DNA from: Nocardiopsis_B sediminis
GTDB lineage: Bacteria > Actinomycetota > Actinomycetes > Streptosporangiales > Streptosporangiaceae
Assembly (NCBI RefSeq): GCF_042650565.1
Contig: NZ_JBHSBH010000007.1
Span: 310,001-374,000, forward strand
DNA length: 64,000 nt
Direction of reading: 5' to 3'
Shown piece after piece: positions 1 to 7,808 of the stretch. The position numbers and the translations under genes were made by a program. How positions within the stretch are numbered: the first letter of the stretch is position 1; each line of letters starts with the position of its first letter. The notes below the pieces were generated by a model. That model saw only the letters and a program-made list of their open reading frames with translations. It had not been told where the DNA came from and made no database searches.

Positions 1-384
1 ATGGCCGAGCGAGCACTTCGCGGCACACGACTCGGGGCGACCAGCTACGAGAACGACCGCAACACCGATCTGGCACCGCGCCAAGAGGTCACCTACGACT
101 GCCCTCGGGGCCATCGTTTCTCCGTCACCTTCGCGACCGAAGCGGAGATCCCGTCGAACTGGGAGTGCCGCTTCTGCGGCGACAACGCCCTGATGGTCGA
201 CGGCGAGAAGCCCCAGGAGAAGAAGGGCAAGCCCGCGCGCACGCACTGGGACATGCTGCTGGAGCGCCGGAGCATGGAGGACCTCGAGGAGGTCCTGGCC
301 GAGCGCCTGGAGCTGCTCCGGTCGCGGCGGCGTGAAGAGCAGGAGCACATGGCGGCCCTGGCCCGGCAGCGCCAGAGCGCCTGA
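1..384 (+). CDS. rbpA: RNA polymerase-binding protein RbpA
   Basis: RbpA is the actinobacterial accessory factor that binds RNA polymerase together with the principal sigma factor and promotes open-complex formation. The 127-residue product matches the family from its first residues (MAERALRGTRLG) onward. It has a central metal-binding-like core (Cys34 and His38 in YDCPRGHRF, Cys56 and Cys59 in WECRFCG), a basic linker (KKGKPART, about 75-81), and a C-terminal sigma-interaction segment starting near HWDML (82-86). The start lies exactly at the window edge, but the N-terminus agrees with family length, so the gene looks complete. A strong hairpin follows the stop. In many actinobacteria rbpA lies close to lnt and fxsA, as here. 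Confidence 0.97.
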   Translation: MAERALRGTRLGATSYENDRNTDLAPRQEVTYDCPRGHRFSVTFATEAEIPSNWECRFCGDNALMVDGEKPQEKKGKPARTHWDMLLERRSMEDLEEVLAERLELLRSRRREEQEHMAALARQRQSA

Positions 385-400
385 TCCCGGTTGGTTCCTC

Positions 401-441
401 GCGTGAGGGGCGGCGGCCCACAGGGCCGCCGCCCCTCACGC
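401..441 (+). terminator. Strong hairpin terminator after rbpA
   Basis: Bases 401-419 and 423-441 form a perfect 19-bp inverted repeat with a 3-base loop, 17 bases after the rbpA stop. There is no T-tract, as is common for actinobacterial terminators. Confidence 0.8.
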
Positions 442-566
442 GTCCGCGGGCGCAGGCGGCCCGCCCGCCCGCGGCCTCCACCTGCGGGCCGGGGTGACAC
501 CCTGGGGCGGAATGGGCGAATAGCATGGGTATTCCATGGCCCACGCACCGGCAGGAGTCCGTCCGC

Positions 567-1346
567 ATGACAGAGCGTAAGCCCATCGAATCGTGGCTCA
601 CCGACATGGACGGGGTGCTGATGCACGAGGGCGTCCCGGTGCCCGGGGCCGATGCGTTCATCAAGAAGCTGCGCGACTCCGGGCGGCCGTTCCTGGTGCT
701 CACCAACAACTCGATCTACACGGCCCGGGATCTGCACGCGCGCCTGAACCGGATCGGGCTCGGGGTGCCAGTGGAGAACATCTGGACCTCCGCGCTCGCC
801 ACCGCGAAGTTCCTCGACACCCAGCACCCCGGCGGGACCGCCTACGTCATCGGCGAGGCCGGGCTGACCACGGCCCTGCACGATGCGGGCTACGTGATGA
901 CCGACGTCGACCCCGACTTCGTGATCCTGGGCGAGACCCGCACGTACTCGTTCGAAGCGCTGACGAAGGCCATCCGGCTCATCAACGACGGCTCTCGGTT
1001 CATCGCCACCAACCCCGACAACACCGGGCCCTCACCGGAGGGCGCCCTGCCCGCGACCGGGTCCGTGGCCGCGCTGATCACGAAGGCCACGGGCAAGGAG
1101 CCGTACTTCGTCGGCAAGCCGAACCCGCTGATGATGCGCACCGGGCTGAACGTCATCGGCGCGCACTCCGAGACCAGCGCCATGATCGGCGACCGCATGG
1201 ACACCGACGTCCTGGCCGGGCTGGAGGCGGGGATGGAGACGTTCCTGGTCCTCACCGGGCTGACGACGCAGGCCGACATCGCCAGGTACCCCTACCGGCC
1301 GACCACGGTCGTGGACTCGATCGCCGACCTGGTCGACCTCGTCTGA
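567..1346 (+). CDS. HAD-IIA family hydrolase (NagD-like phosphatase)
   Basis: A 259-residue haloacid-dehalogenase phosphatase of subclass IIA. The four HAD motifs are visible: nucleophile motif DMDGV (residues 13-17), motif II LTNNS (about 45-49), motif III Lys in GKPNP, and motif IV acidic residues in IGDRMDTDV. Family members dephosphorylate small phosphorylated metabolites; the substrate cannot be read from sequence. The ATG at 567 is chosen because AGGAG lies 9 bases upstream; an in-frame ATG at 525 has no ribosome site and would add 14 unrelated residues. The gene is monocistronic, with a hairpin before the convergent neighbour. Confidence 0.88.
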   Translation: MTERKPIESWLTDMDGVLMHEGVPVPGADAFIKKLRDSGRPFLVLTNNSIYTARDLHARLNRIGLGVPVENIWTSALATAKFLDTQHPGGTAYVIGEAGLTTALHDAGYVMTDVDPDFVILGETRTYSFEALTKAIRLINDGSRFIATNPDNTGPSPEGALPATGSVAALITKATGKEPYFVGKPNPLMMRTGLNVIGAHSETSAMIGDRMDTDVLAGLEAGMETFLVLTGLTTQADIARYPYRPTTVVDSIADLVDLV

Positions 1347-1393
1347 CCCGGGACCGGGAACCCCCGGCGCCAGCGGACGGCGCGCTGGAAGGC

Positions 1394-1421
1394 CGGTGCC
1401 GGCCGCGATCGGCCGGCACCG
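1394..1421. terminator. Hairpin between convergent genes
   Basis: An 11-bp perfect stem (1394-1404 with 1411-1421, 6-base loop) lies between the HAD gene and the convergent phosphodiesterase gene and can serve both. Confidence 0.65.
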
Positions 1422-1460
1422 TTGCTCACCGGCGGCTGCGCGCGCCGCCGCCGGTACCCA

Positions 1461-2753
1461 TCAGAAGTCGCCCTCGCCGCATTCCCGGAGCCAGTCGCGG
1501 CTCTGGGTGAGGTGGTCGGTGTTGTAGAAATCGACGCCCGCCTCGTGCAGGGCGTCCCAGGCCCGTTCGCGGGGTGCGTTCTCGCAGCTGTCGTAGCCGA
1601 TGCAGGGGAAGAACCGCCCGTGCCCGGCCCGGTCCTTGCCGTCGGGGGTGCCCCAGAACCGGACCTTCATCCCCGAGGCGTGCGCCTGCTCGACGACCTC
1701 GTTGAGCCGCTCCTGCTCCTCGCCGCTGATGTGGCCGTCGCCGTCCTGGTCGCCGCACTTGCCCTCGCCCCATTCGCCGTTGAGCGTGCTGAAGTAGCGC
1801 GCCTCGTCGGGGTCGTAGGCGTCGCTGCCGAAACGCAGGTGCTCCGGGAGCGTGCAGTCGGGGTACTCCGGGGCGATGTCGAAGGTGGCGCCGCGGGGCG
1901 GCAGGCCGATCCGCTCCCCGTCGAGTTCCGCGTCGGCCAGCTCGGCGACCGACGAGGGGGTGTCGCCGCTGAAGACCACCTCGACGCCTTCGGGGAGGTC
2001 CTGGATCTCCCGGTAGGCGATCTGGTACGCCTCCAGCCACTTGTCGCGGTTCTTGTCCTCCTTCTCCTTGATCTCGATGACCAGGCGGAAGGGCTCGTCG
2101 CGGCCGGGGTAGATCTCGCCGCCGTTCTCCTCGGCCCGTTCGATCAGGGGGTCGATGTAGAGGTCGCGCAGCGTCTCCGAGGTCGTCTCGTCGGCGTCGT
2201 GGCGGACGGACAGCTCCTGGCGCCCCTCCATGATCCCCTCCTCGCCGAGTTCGACCGGCTTGGCGACCCACACGTCGGCCTCGACGCTGATGGCACCGTT
2301 GTCGAGCGCGTCTTGGAGCGGAGTGCCGTTTTCGTAGTCGTTGTGGGCGTGCAGGCCCTCGGTCCAGGCCGCGTCGGGGTCGGCGCAGCCGGGACGGTCC
2401 AAGGGCGGGCGCACGGGCCGCGGGTCGAGAGTCGGATCCCTATAGGCCAACGGGCCGACGTCGGCCGCCTGGCCGGCGAGCTCGCAGTCCTCGCCCCCGG
2501 TGACCCGGCAGATCGCGGCCGCGCAGAAGTCGGCGACCCGGCCGGGGACGTCGCCCACCATGACCGCGCCGAGGATGGCCGCGACGAGCAGCACGACCCC
2601 GCCGTACTCCACGTACGACGCCCCGCGCTCGCGCAGCGCCCGCCGCCGGAGCGGTCCGGGCCGGGGCGGGCGGGACGGCGCAGGCGTGGAACGGGCGCCG
2701 CGACCTCCTCCGTCCGGGGTGCGGGCACGCGGGAGGCCGTCATGACTGGGCAT
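1461..2753 (-). CDS. GDPD/PI-PLC-like phosphodiesterase with Flp-prepilin-like leader and EF-hand
   Basis: A 430-residue protein with three recognisable parts. Residues 40-64 read like a class III (Flp) prepilin signal: Gly44 followed by ASYVEY, with Glu at +5 and Tyr at +6, then a hydrophobic helix (GGVVLLVAAILGAV). Residues about 133-425 resemble the TIM-barrel phosphodiesterase superfamily (GDPD/PI-PLC): HAHNDY at 136-140, VEADVW at 157-162, RLVIEIKE at 223-230, and a final NTDHL. Residues 335-346 form an EF-hand-like calcium loop (DQDGDGHISGEE). Cysteines cluster after the helix and near the C-terminus, which fits an extracytoplasmic protein. I infer a secreted or surface-anchored phosphodiesterase; the substrate is unknown. 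The ribosome site before the ATG is weak. No pilus-assembly genes are in the window. Confidence 0.72.
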   Translation of the reverse strand: MPSHDGLPRARTPDGGGRGARSTPAPSRPPRPGPLRRRALRERGASYVEYGGVVLLVAAILGAVMVGDVPGRVADFCAAAICRVTGGEDCELAGQAADVGPLAYRDPTLDPRPVRPPLDRPGCADPDAAWTEGLHAHNDYENGTPLQDALDNGAISVEADVWVAKPVELGEEGIMEGRQELSVRHDADETTSETLRDLYIDPLIERAEENGGEIYPGRDEPFRLVIEIKEKEDKNRDKWLEAYQIAYREIQDLPEGVEVVFSGDTPSSVAELADAELDGERIGLPPRGATFDIAPEYPDCTLPEHLRFGSDAYDPDEARYFSTLNGEWGEGKCGDQDGDGHISGEEQERLNEVVEQAHASGMKVRFWGTPDGKDRAGHGRFFPCIGYDSCENAPRERAWDALHEAGVDFYNTDHLTQSRDWLRECGEGDF

Positions 2754-3104
2754 CGTTTCTCACAACCGAGAGGGGCCGACAGGGGTGGGGGGTCTCGGCT
2801 TCTTCGGAGATGCGCTGGTGATCGGCGGAGGAGCGGCGAGAACCCGATTGCGCGAGACGCGTTCAGGTTGGCACTGCACCGCGATTATGTCATTGGCACC
2901 CGGTCGCCGGATTCTTGACCCTGCGTGCCCGCGCCCCCCGGGGACCCATCGGGCCGGCAGAGGCCGCCGGGGGCGGACGGGCGCCGTGCGTCCCGCCGCC
3001 GCGGCACCCCCTCCGGCACCGCGCCCCCTGCGCCTCTGCTGCCCGTGCTCGTCGTGCTCTTCGCCTTCACCGCCGGTGTGTCCGCCCGCGCCGCCGTGCG
3101 CGCC

Positions 3105-3416
3105 TCAGACCGTCGGCTGTGCGCGGCCGTAGATGCCCCCACCGCCGCCGCCCACGGGCGTCCCGCCGCGCAGCCCGGAGGAGGGCATGCGCATGCGCCG
3201 GAGCTCCGTGCGCATGCGGGCGTCCCAGGCGTCGCGGACGGGGGGAGATTCCGCCGGGGGGCATTTCGCGACCCGGGTCTCGTCTCCGTCGGTCGCCGAG
3301 AAGATCCGGTTACCCTGTATGTCGGGTACTTCCAGTTCGACGATATCGACCCCGCGGGAGTGCGCCCAGAAGCGGAGTTCGGCGATGCTGACCTGCTGGA
3401 TATTCGCGTAACTCAT
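3105..3416 (-). CDS. Hypothetical protein, coupled to an upstream small ORF
   Basis: A 103-residue ORF starting MSYANIQQVSIAELRFW. Codon third positions are mostly G or C and the first 70 residues look like a normal folded protein; the tail is Gly-rich (GGTPVGGGGGG). I do not recognise a family. The ATG at 3416 overlaps the stop of a 50-codon ORF as ATGA, which suggests translational coupling. The same frame stays open upstream to 3641, but third-position GC there is much lower, so I prefer the shorter form. The gene is divergent from the XRE regulator at 3734 and may be a target of it (inference). Confidence 0.5.
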   Translation of the reverse strand: MSYANIQQVSIAELRFWAHSRGVDIVELEVPDIQGNRIFSATDGDETRVAKCPPAESPPVRDAWDARMRTELRRMRMPSSGLRGGTPVGGGGGGIYGRAQPTV

Positions 3417-3565
3417 GGTTTCACCCACGACCTCACAGTTGCGCTCCGCGCCGCCCGGCTGAAATGCGACACGCATTCCATATCCAGGCGATACCGACAG
3501 CGCCCACTCTTCGCGACGAATGGTCGGATATTCCACGTTTTCAGCTCTAAGGTGGTCGACACCAT
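3413..3565 (-). CDS. Small ORF (50 aa) overlapping the next gene by ATGA
   Basis: A 50-residue ORF beginning MVSTTLELKTWNIRPF, with GGGGAG just upstream of its ATG. It has higher third-position GC (about 70 percent by eye) than the competing frame, and its TGA overlaps the next ATG. It is basic, with no recognisable domain. It could be a real small gene or a leader peptide coupling translation of the 103-residue ORF; it could also be spurious. Confidence 0.3.
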   Translation of the reverse strand: MVSTTLELKTWNIRPFVAKSGRCRYRLDMECVSHFSRAARSATVRSWVKP

Positions 3566-3733
3566 CTGCTCCCCGGTTTCGGTGACCGTTCCCCCGCATG
3601 GGCTCCGCCGCCGCAGGGCTTTTCGGTATCAAGCCTTCCACCAGGAATTACGCAACTCCCTAGCCAGCCCTGGTCCGGCGTTTACTGTCCGCAGATGTCC
3701 TATGCGGTATCCAGCAGGTCTATTTTTGTACTC

Positions 3734-4543
3734 ATGGCAGAGCGACCATTACCAGCGTGGTCGACGTTCGGACGCGAGGTTCGCCGGCTGCGGGCGCACG
3801 CTGGTCTCTCACTCGACCAGGTGGCCAAGCACCTGTCGATCACCCCCGGCATGCTGAGCAAGATCGAGCGCGCAACGCGTCAGGCCAAAAAGGACACGGC
3901 CGCCGAACTCGACCAATTCTTCCGCGCCGAGGGCGCAGTCTTGCGGCGTTGGGCCGAAGCAACAAACGCCACCACGGGACCCGATTGGTTCCGGCAGATC
4001 CTCAGATCGGAGGAACAGGCCACCGAAATACGAAGCTGGGGTCCGATTCTGTGCCCCGGATACCTTCAGATCCCAGAATACGCACGCGCGGTTTTCCGGG
4101 TCGGCCGCCCATTGGACCGCGCGGCCCACATCGAACGGCTCGTCGCGGGCCGGGTGGAAAGATATGAAACCCTGACCGGAGGGGAGGGACCGACACTCTG
4201 GGCGGTTCTGTGCGAGACGGTACTGACGCGCATGGTCGGCGGTACGGAAGTGATGAGGAAGCAGCTCACGCGCCTCGCGGATCTGTCAGAATCAGGCCTG
4301 GTGCGGATCCAGGTGGTCCCCGCCGACACCACCGACAGCCCCGGGAATTCCGGGCCTTTCCGCCTGCTCACGACTTCGGGTGGCGGAACGTTGCTCTATT
4401 CCGAGGGCTCCGGCGGCGGGCAGGTCATCGACGCACTGCCGGAGATCCGGCGTCACACGGCCTTGTTCGGGGAGCTCCAGGGCGTCGCCCTGCCCCCGAA
4501 GGCCTCGTACGATCTGATCAGGAAGGTTCGAGATGGATTCTGA
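3734..4543 (+). CDS. XRE-family regulator with DUF5753 domain
   Basis: A 269-residue regulator of the WhiJ/AbaA-associated type found in many copies in filamentous actinomycetes. An N-terminal helix-turn-helix (about residues 10-62, with SLDQVAKHL and GMLSKIERATR) is followed by a linker ending in LRRWAEAT and the long C-terminal DUF5753 region (FRQILRSEEQA, ILCPGYLQIPEYARA, then EIRRHTALFGELQG). The ATG at 3734 is preferred over an in-frame ATG at 3695 because the family starts just before the HTH. A DUF397 gene overlaps its end, the standard arrangement for this system. Base composition here is somewhat lower in GC than the neighbourhood, as often seen for such cassettes. Confidence 0.9.
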   Translation: MAERPLPAWSTFGREVRRLRAHAGLSLDQVAKHLSITPGMLSKIERATRQAKKDTAAELDQFFRAEGAVLRRWAEATNATTGPDWFRQILRSEEQATEIRSWGPILCPGYLQIPEYARAVFRVGRPLDRAAHIERLVAGRVERYETLTGGEGPTLWAVLCETVLTRMVGGTEVMRKQLTRLADLSESGLVRIQVVPADTTDSPGNSGPFRLLTTSGGGTLLYSEGSGGGQVIDALPEIRRHTALFGELQGVALPPKASYDLIRKVRDGF

Positions 4544-4706
4544 ATGGCGCACGTCCAGCCACAGCGGTGCGGCCGGAGAATGCGTTGAGGCGTGCGCCGC
4601 CGACGGCCGCGCGTTGATGCGCGACAGCAAGCACCCCGATGGGGCGCTGCTGGACTTCCCCGTCGGCGCCTGGCGCGCCCTGCTGGCTGAGGCCCACCGT
4701 CTCTGA
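4533..4706 (+). CDS. DUF397 domain protein (57 aa)
   Basis: A short protein whose ATG lies 8 bases before the stop of the preceding XRE gene, so the two overlap by 11 bases and are probably co-translated. It shows the DUF397 pattern: EWRTSSHSG, ECVEACA, LMRDSKHPDG, then FPVGAWRALLAEAH. DUF397 proteins are the usual partners of XRE/DUF5753 regulators and include BldB-like developmental proteins; a molecular role is not settled. It is easily missed because of its length. Confidence 0.9.
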   Translation: MDSEWRTSSHSGAAGECVEACAADGRALMRDSKHPDGALLDFPVGAWRALLAEAHRL

Positions 4707-4828
4707 CGGAGCCCGCATGCGGCGACGCCGCGTCCCACTTCCCCTCTGGGACTCCCCCCTTGCGGCGGGCGGACCGTGGCCCCCGGACCACCCCCTGGTC
4801 CGGTCCGCGGTCCGCCGGATCCCGGCGT

Positions 4829-5332
4829 TCAGCGTTCCGGGCCGTCGTCGACGATGTGCCCCTGAATGACCTTGCCGTTCCCCGCCCGCCCCGGGCGGTC
4901 GCCGGGCGCCTGCCCCGGCACGTGCACACCGAGGGTCGCGAACTCGCGTTCGGCGCGTTCGCGCATCTTCTTCATCCGCCGCTCCGCCCAGCCGCTGAAC
5001 GCCCAGCGCAGCAGCGGCCGAGTGAAGGGCAGCGCCATCAGGGCGCCCAGAGCCCCGGTGAGGAACCCCGGGATGATCAGCAGAATGCCGCCCACCATCA
5101 GCATCACGGTGTCGAGCACCCCCCGCTGGGGCTGCTGCCCCGTGCGCATGGCGGCGTCGGCCTCGCGGAACGCCTTGGTCCCGGCGCGGCGCACCACCAG
5201 CGTGCCTGAGGCGGTCAGCGCGAACAGCGCGACGATGGTCCAGGCGGGCCCGATCTGCTGGCCGATGAGCACCATCAGCCAGATCTCGACGAACGGCAGC
5301 GCCATCAGCGCCAGAACGATCAGCAGCGGCAT
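4829..5332 (-). CDS. fxsA: FxsA family membrane protein
   Basis: A 167-residue inner-membrane protein of the FxsA family. The N-terminus (MPLLIVLALMALPFVEIW) is a membrane segment containing the family's conserved Glu; a second segment (IGPAWTIVALFALTASGTL) and a third around GVLDTVMLMVGGILLIIPG follow, with the characteristic IPGFLTGALG turn. The cytoplasmic tail is charged (AERRMKKMRERAERE). I choose the ATG at 5332, with GAGG about 9 bases upstream and agreement with homologue N-termini; ATGs at 5341 and 5377 are possible. It lies directly downstream of lnt on the same strand, as in other actinobacteria. Confidence 0.88.
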   Translation of the reverse strand: MPLLIVLALMALPFVEIWLMVLIGQQIGPAWTIVALFALTASGTLVVRRAGTKAFREADAAMRTGQQPQRGVLDTVMLMVGGILLIIPGFLTGALGALMALPFTRPLLRWAFSGWAERRMKKMRERAEREFATLGVHVPGQAPGDRPGRAGNGKVIQGHIVDDGPER

Positions 5333-5423
5333 GGGTCCCATCCTCGGAATCTCGTCATCCCACTGGGAAGAACGCATCAGCGCCGGTGAACGTTCCCGCC
5401 GCTTCCCAGGCCCGCGCCGCGGT

Positions 5424-7177
5424 TCACGCGTCCCCCGGCCCCGCGCCGGCCCCCTGGGCGTCCCGGGCGGGCGCGGCGGCGGCCGCGCGCCGGCGGCGGC
5501 CCACGACGACCGCGGCGCCGAGATCAGCTACGCCGACGGGCAGACCATCAGCGCCCGCCGGGTGGTCNNNNNNNNNNNNNNNNNNNNNNNNNNNNNNNNN
5601 NNNNNNNNNNNNNNNNNNNNNNNNNNNNNNNNNNNNNGCGCGCCCAGCCGGGTCGCGGGGGTCAGGCCGGTCATCGCGGGCAGTTCGGCGGCGTGGACCG
5701 CGGGTTCGGCTTCGGGCGAACGGTACTGCACCGATCCGTCGGCGGCCACGACCGCGCTGACTCCGCTGGTGGCGGCGACCACGGCCGGGCGGCCGTGCTC
5801 GACCGCGCGCAGCTGCGTGATGGCCAGCTGCTGATCGGTCTGACCGGTGAAGTTGTAGTTGGCGTTGTTGGTCGGGACCACGATGATCTGGCCGCCTTCG
5901 GCCACCGACTCGCGAATCGGGGGGTCGAAGGCGATGTCGAAGCAGATGGCCGCGGCGACGGTGGTGCCGCCCAGCTCCAGCGCCCCGGGCTCGGTGCCGG
6001 GCACGCCGTCGCTGGGGATCTGGCCCAGCCGCTCGATGTAGGGGGTGAGGAGGTCGCGGTAGGGGATGTACTCCCCGAAGGGGATGAGCTGCCGTTTGGT
6101 GTAGTGGTCGCCGGGCCCGTCCTCGGGGTCCCACACGACGGAGCGGATCTCGCGCTCGGAGCCGTCGTCGCTGTAGCGGGTGATGCCGAACAGCAGGGGG
6201 GCGCCGATGTCGCGGGCGGCGTCGTCGATCATGGCGGCGGCCTGCGGGTCGGCGTAGGCGTCGATGTCGCTGGCGTTCTCGGGGAGGACCACGAGGTCGG
6301 GCTGCTCGATCTCGCCCGCCCGCACCTGGTCGGCCAGCTCGTGGACGCCGTCGACGTGGTTCTCCAGCACCTGCATGCGTTCGCCGAGGATGCTCATCTG
6401 CCCGATGCCGGGCACGTTGCCCTGCACCAGGGCGACGGTGGCGGTGTGGTCGACGGTGGGTGCGCCGATGGAGGGCACCGCGATGCCCGCGCCCAGGACG
6501 GCGGCGACGCCCGCGGCGGCGGCCCCCGCGGGCAGCAGGGCGGCGCGGGGCGCGCGGGCGATGCGCAGCACCGCCCACAGCAGCAGGCCTCCCGTGAGGG
6601 CCACCATGAAGGTCACCAGCGCCGAGGAGCCCCACGCCGCGTATCCGGAGAACGGGGTGTCGGGCTGGGCGAAGGCGAGCTTGCCCCAGGCGAAGCCGCC
6701 CCACGGGAAGCGTGCGCGCACGGCCTCCTGGAGCACCCACACCGCCGCGGTCCACACCGGCCAGCCCGGCAGCCGCATGGCGAGCGCGATCGCGATGCCC
6801 ATGGGGATGAAGAAGGCGGTCTCGAGGGCGGCGATTGCCAGCCAGACGTCGGCGCCGAAGACGTCCTGCCAGCGCACCAGCGGGACCATGAGGGCGGCGC
6901 CGGCGAGCAGGCCGAGCCAGGCGGCGCGGCGGGGGCGGGTGCCCAGCAGCGCCCAGGCGAGCAGGGCGGCGCTGAGGGGGCCCAGCCACCACAGGTCGTA
7001 GGGGGGCAGGGCGAAGAGCTGGGCGGCGCCCGAGGCGGCCGCGGCGAGCGCGCGAAGCGCGATGTGGGGGCCGCCGGGGACCGGCGACGGTACCGGCGCG
7101 GACGGGCCAGTGGGTGCCGGGCCGGCGGGCACTGGGGCGGCGATGCCCTGCGCCCTCTGGGCGTCCACAGCTTTCAC
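5424..7177 (-). CDS. lnt: Apolipoprotein N-acyltransferase (interrupted by assembly gap)
   Basis: Lnt adds the third acyl chain to lipoproteins in the membrane. The N-terminal half has several membrane helices (LFALPPYDLWWLGPLSAAL onward) and the C-terminal half is a nitrilase-type domain with the three expected catalytic residues: Glu in VVLPENASD, Lys in YTKRQLIPFGEY, Cys in AAICFDIAFD. The gene runs into N bases at 5568-5637. Left of the gap only one minus-strand frame is open (ending near 5424 with GAAVVVGRRRRAA), but it is not in register with the right part at the given gap length, so the gap size is probably wrong. The GTG at 7177 is the likely start; the frame is open to 7399 but that extension is low-complexity. 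Confidence 0.85.
5568..5637. other. Assembly gap (70 N) within lnt
   Basis: A run of unknown bases removes part of the C-terminal region of lnt. Confidence 1.
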
Positions 7178-7399
7178 GCCTGGCTCGCTTTCGATCGATA
7201 TGGGGGATATAGGGGGACGCGGAAAAGGCCCGAAACCACCCTTCGGACCGGATCCGTCTCGTCGGCGGCGAGCGCGGAGACCGTTGTCTACTGGATGTTC
7301 GGGCCTTCTCCGGGTCCAACCCCCCGCCCGGTCGCGGGCGCCGCTCCTTCCCCGACCTCCGGCCGCACCTGGTGCGTGGTGCGACGGCCGCTCGGGCAA

Positions 7400-7808
7400 G
7401 AACCGGACCGCTCAACCGGTCCGTCCAGTGCTGGACTGGTCAGTAGATTACCCAGACTCCCCGTCGAGTGCCGCAACCCCCGGGACTCGTGTCGGGACCC
7501 GTTGGCCACCACCTCGGCGCGCGCCCGCATACGCGGGCCCGGGCTCAGGGGAACCGGATATTCGCCGCCAGGCTAACGCACACGGTGGCCACATGCCAGT
7601 CAGGTCCGACCGCCCGGCCCCACACCACCTGCGGAAATCCGGTCTCGCATGGTGGATGAAACCAGATCGAAATCGTGCGAACCCTCGACAGAAAGAGCTC
7701 CATTGGTGTTCGATGAATCGAGCAGATCGATACAGTTCGATCACCACTCGGCAGAACCCGCTCGATCCGGCCCCCGGGCGAGCGCAGTGACACGGGAGCT
7801 GTTGCCCC
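7400..7808. other. Intergenic region upstream of msiK-like gene
   Basis: About 410 bases without a convincing gene, somewhat lower in GC than its surroundings. The part nearest the msiK-like start (about 7670-7800) contains several short complementary segments: GAGCTCC near 7697 with GGGAGCT just before the start codon, and repeated ATCGA/TTCGAT elements. This would allow a structured 5' leader. No identified motif. Confidence 0.4.

Noticed and set aside
1422..2918. A 498-codon plus-strand frame opposite the phosphodiesterase gene
   Set aside because: The composition is typical of an antisense shadow and there is no ribosome site; the minus-strand protein has clear domains.
2785..3391. Short Arg/Ala-rich plus-strand frames downstream of the phosphodiesterase start
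   Set aside because: No ribosome sites, pure low complexity, and they conflict with the better minus-strand ORF at 3105-3416.
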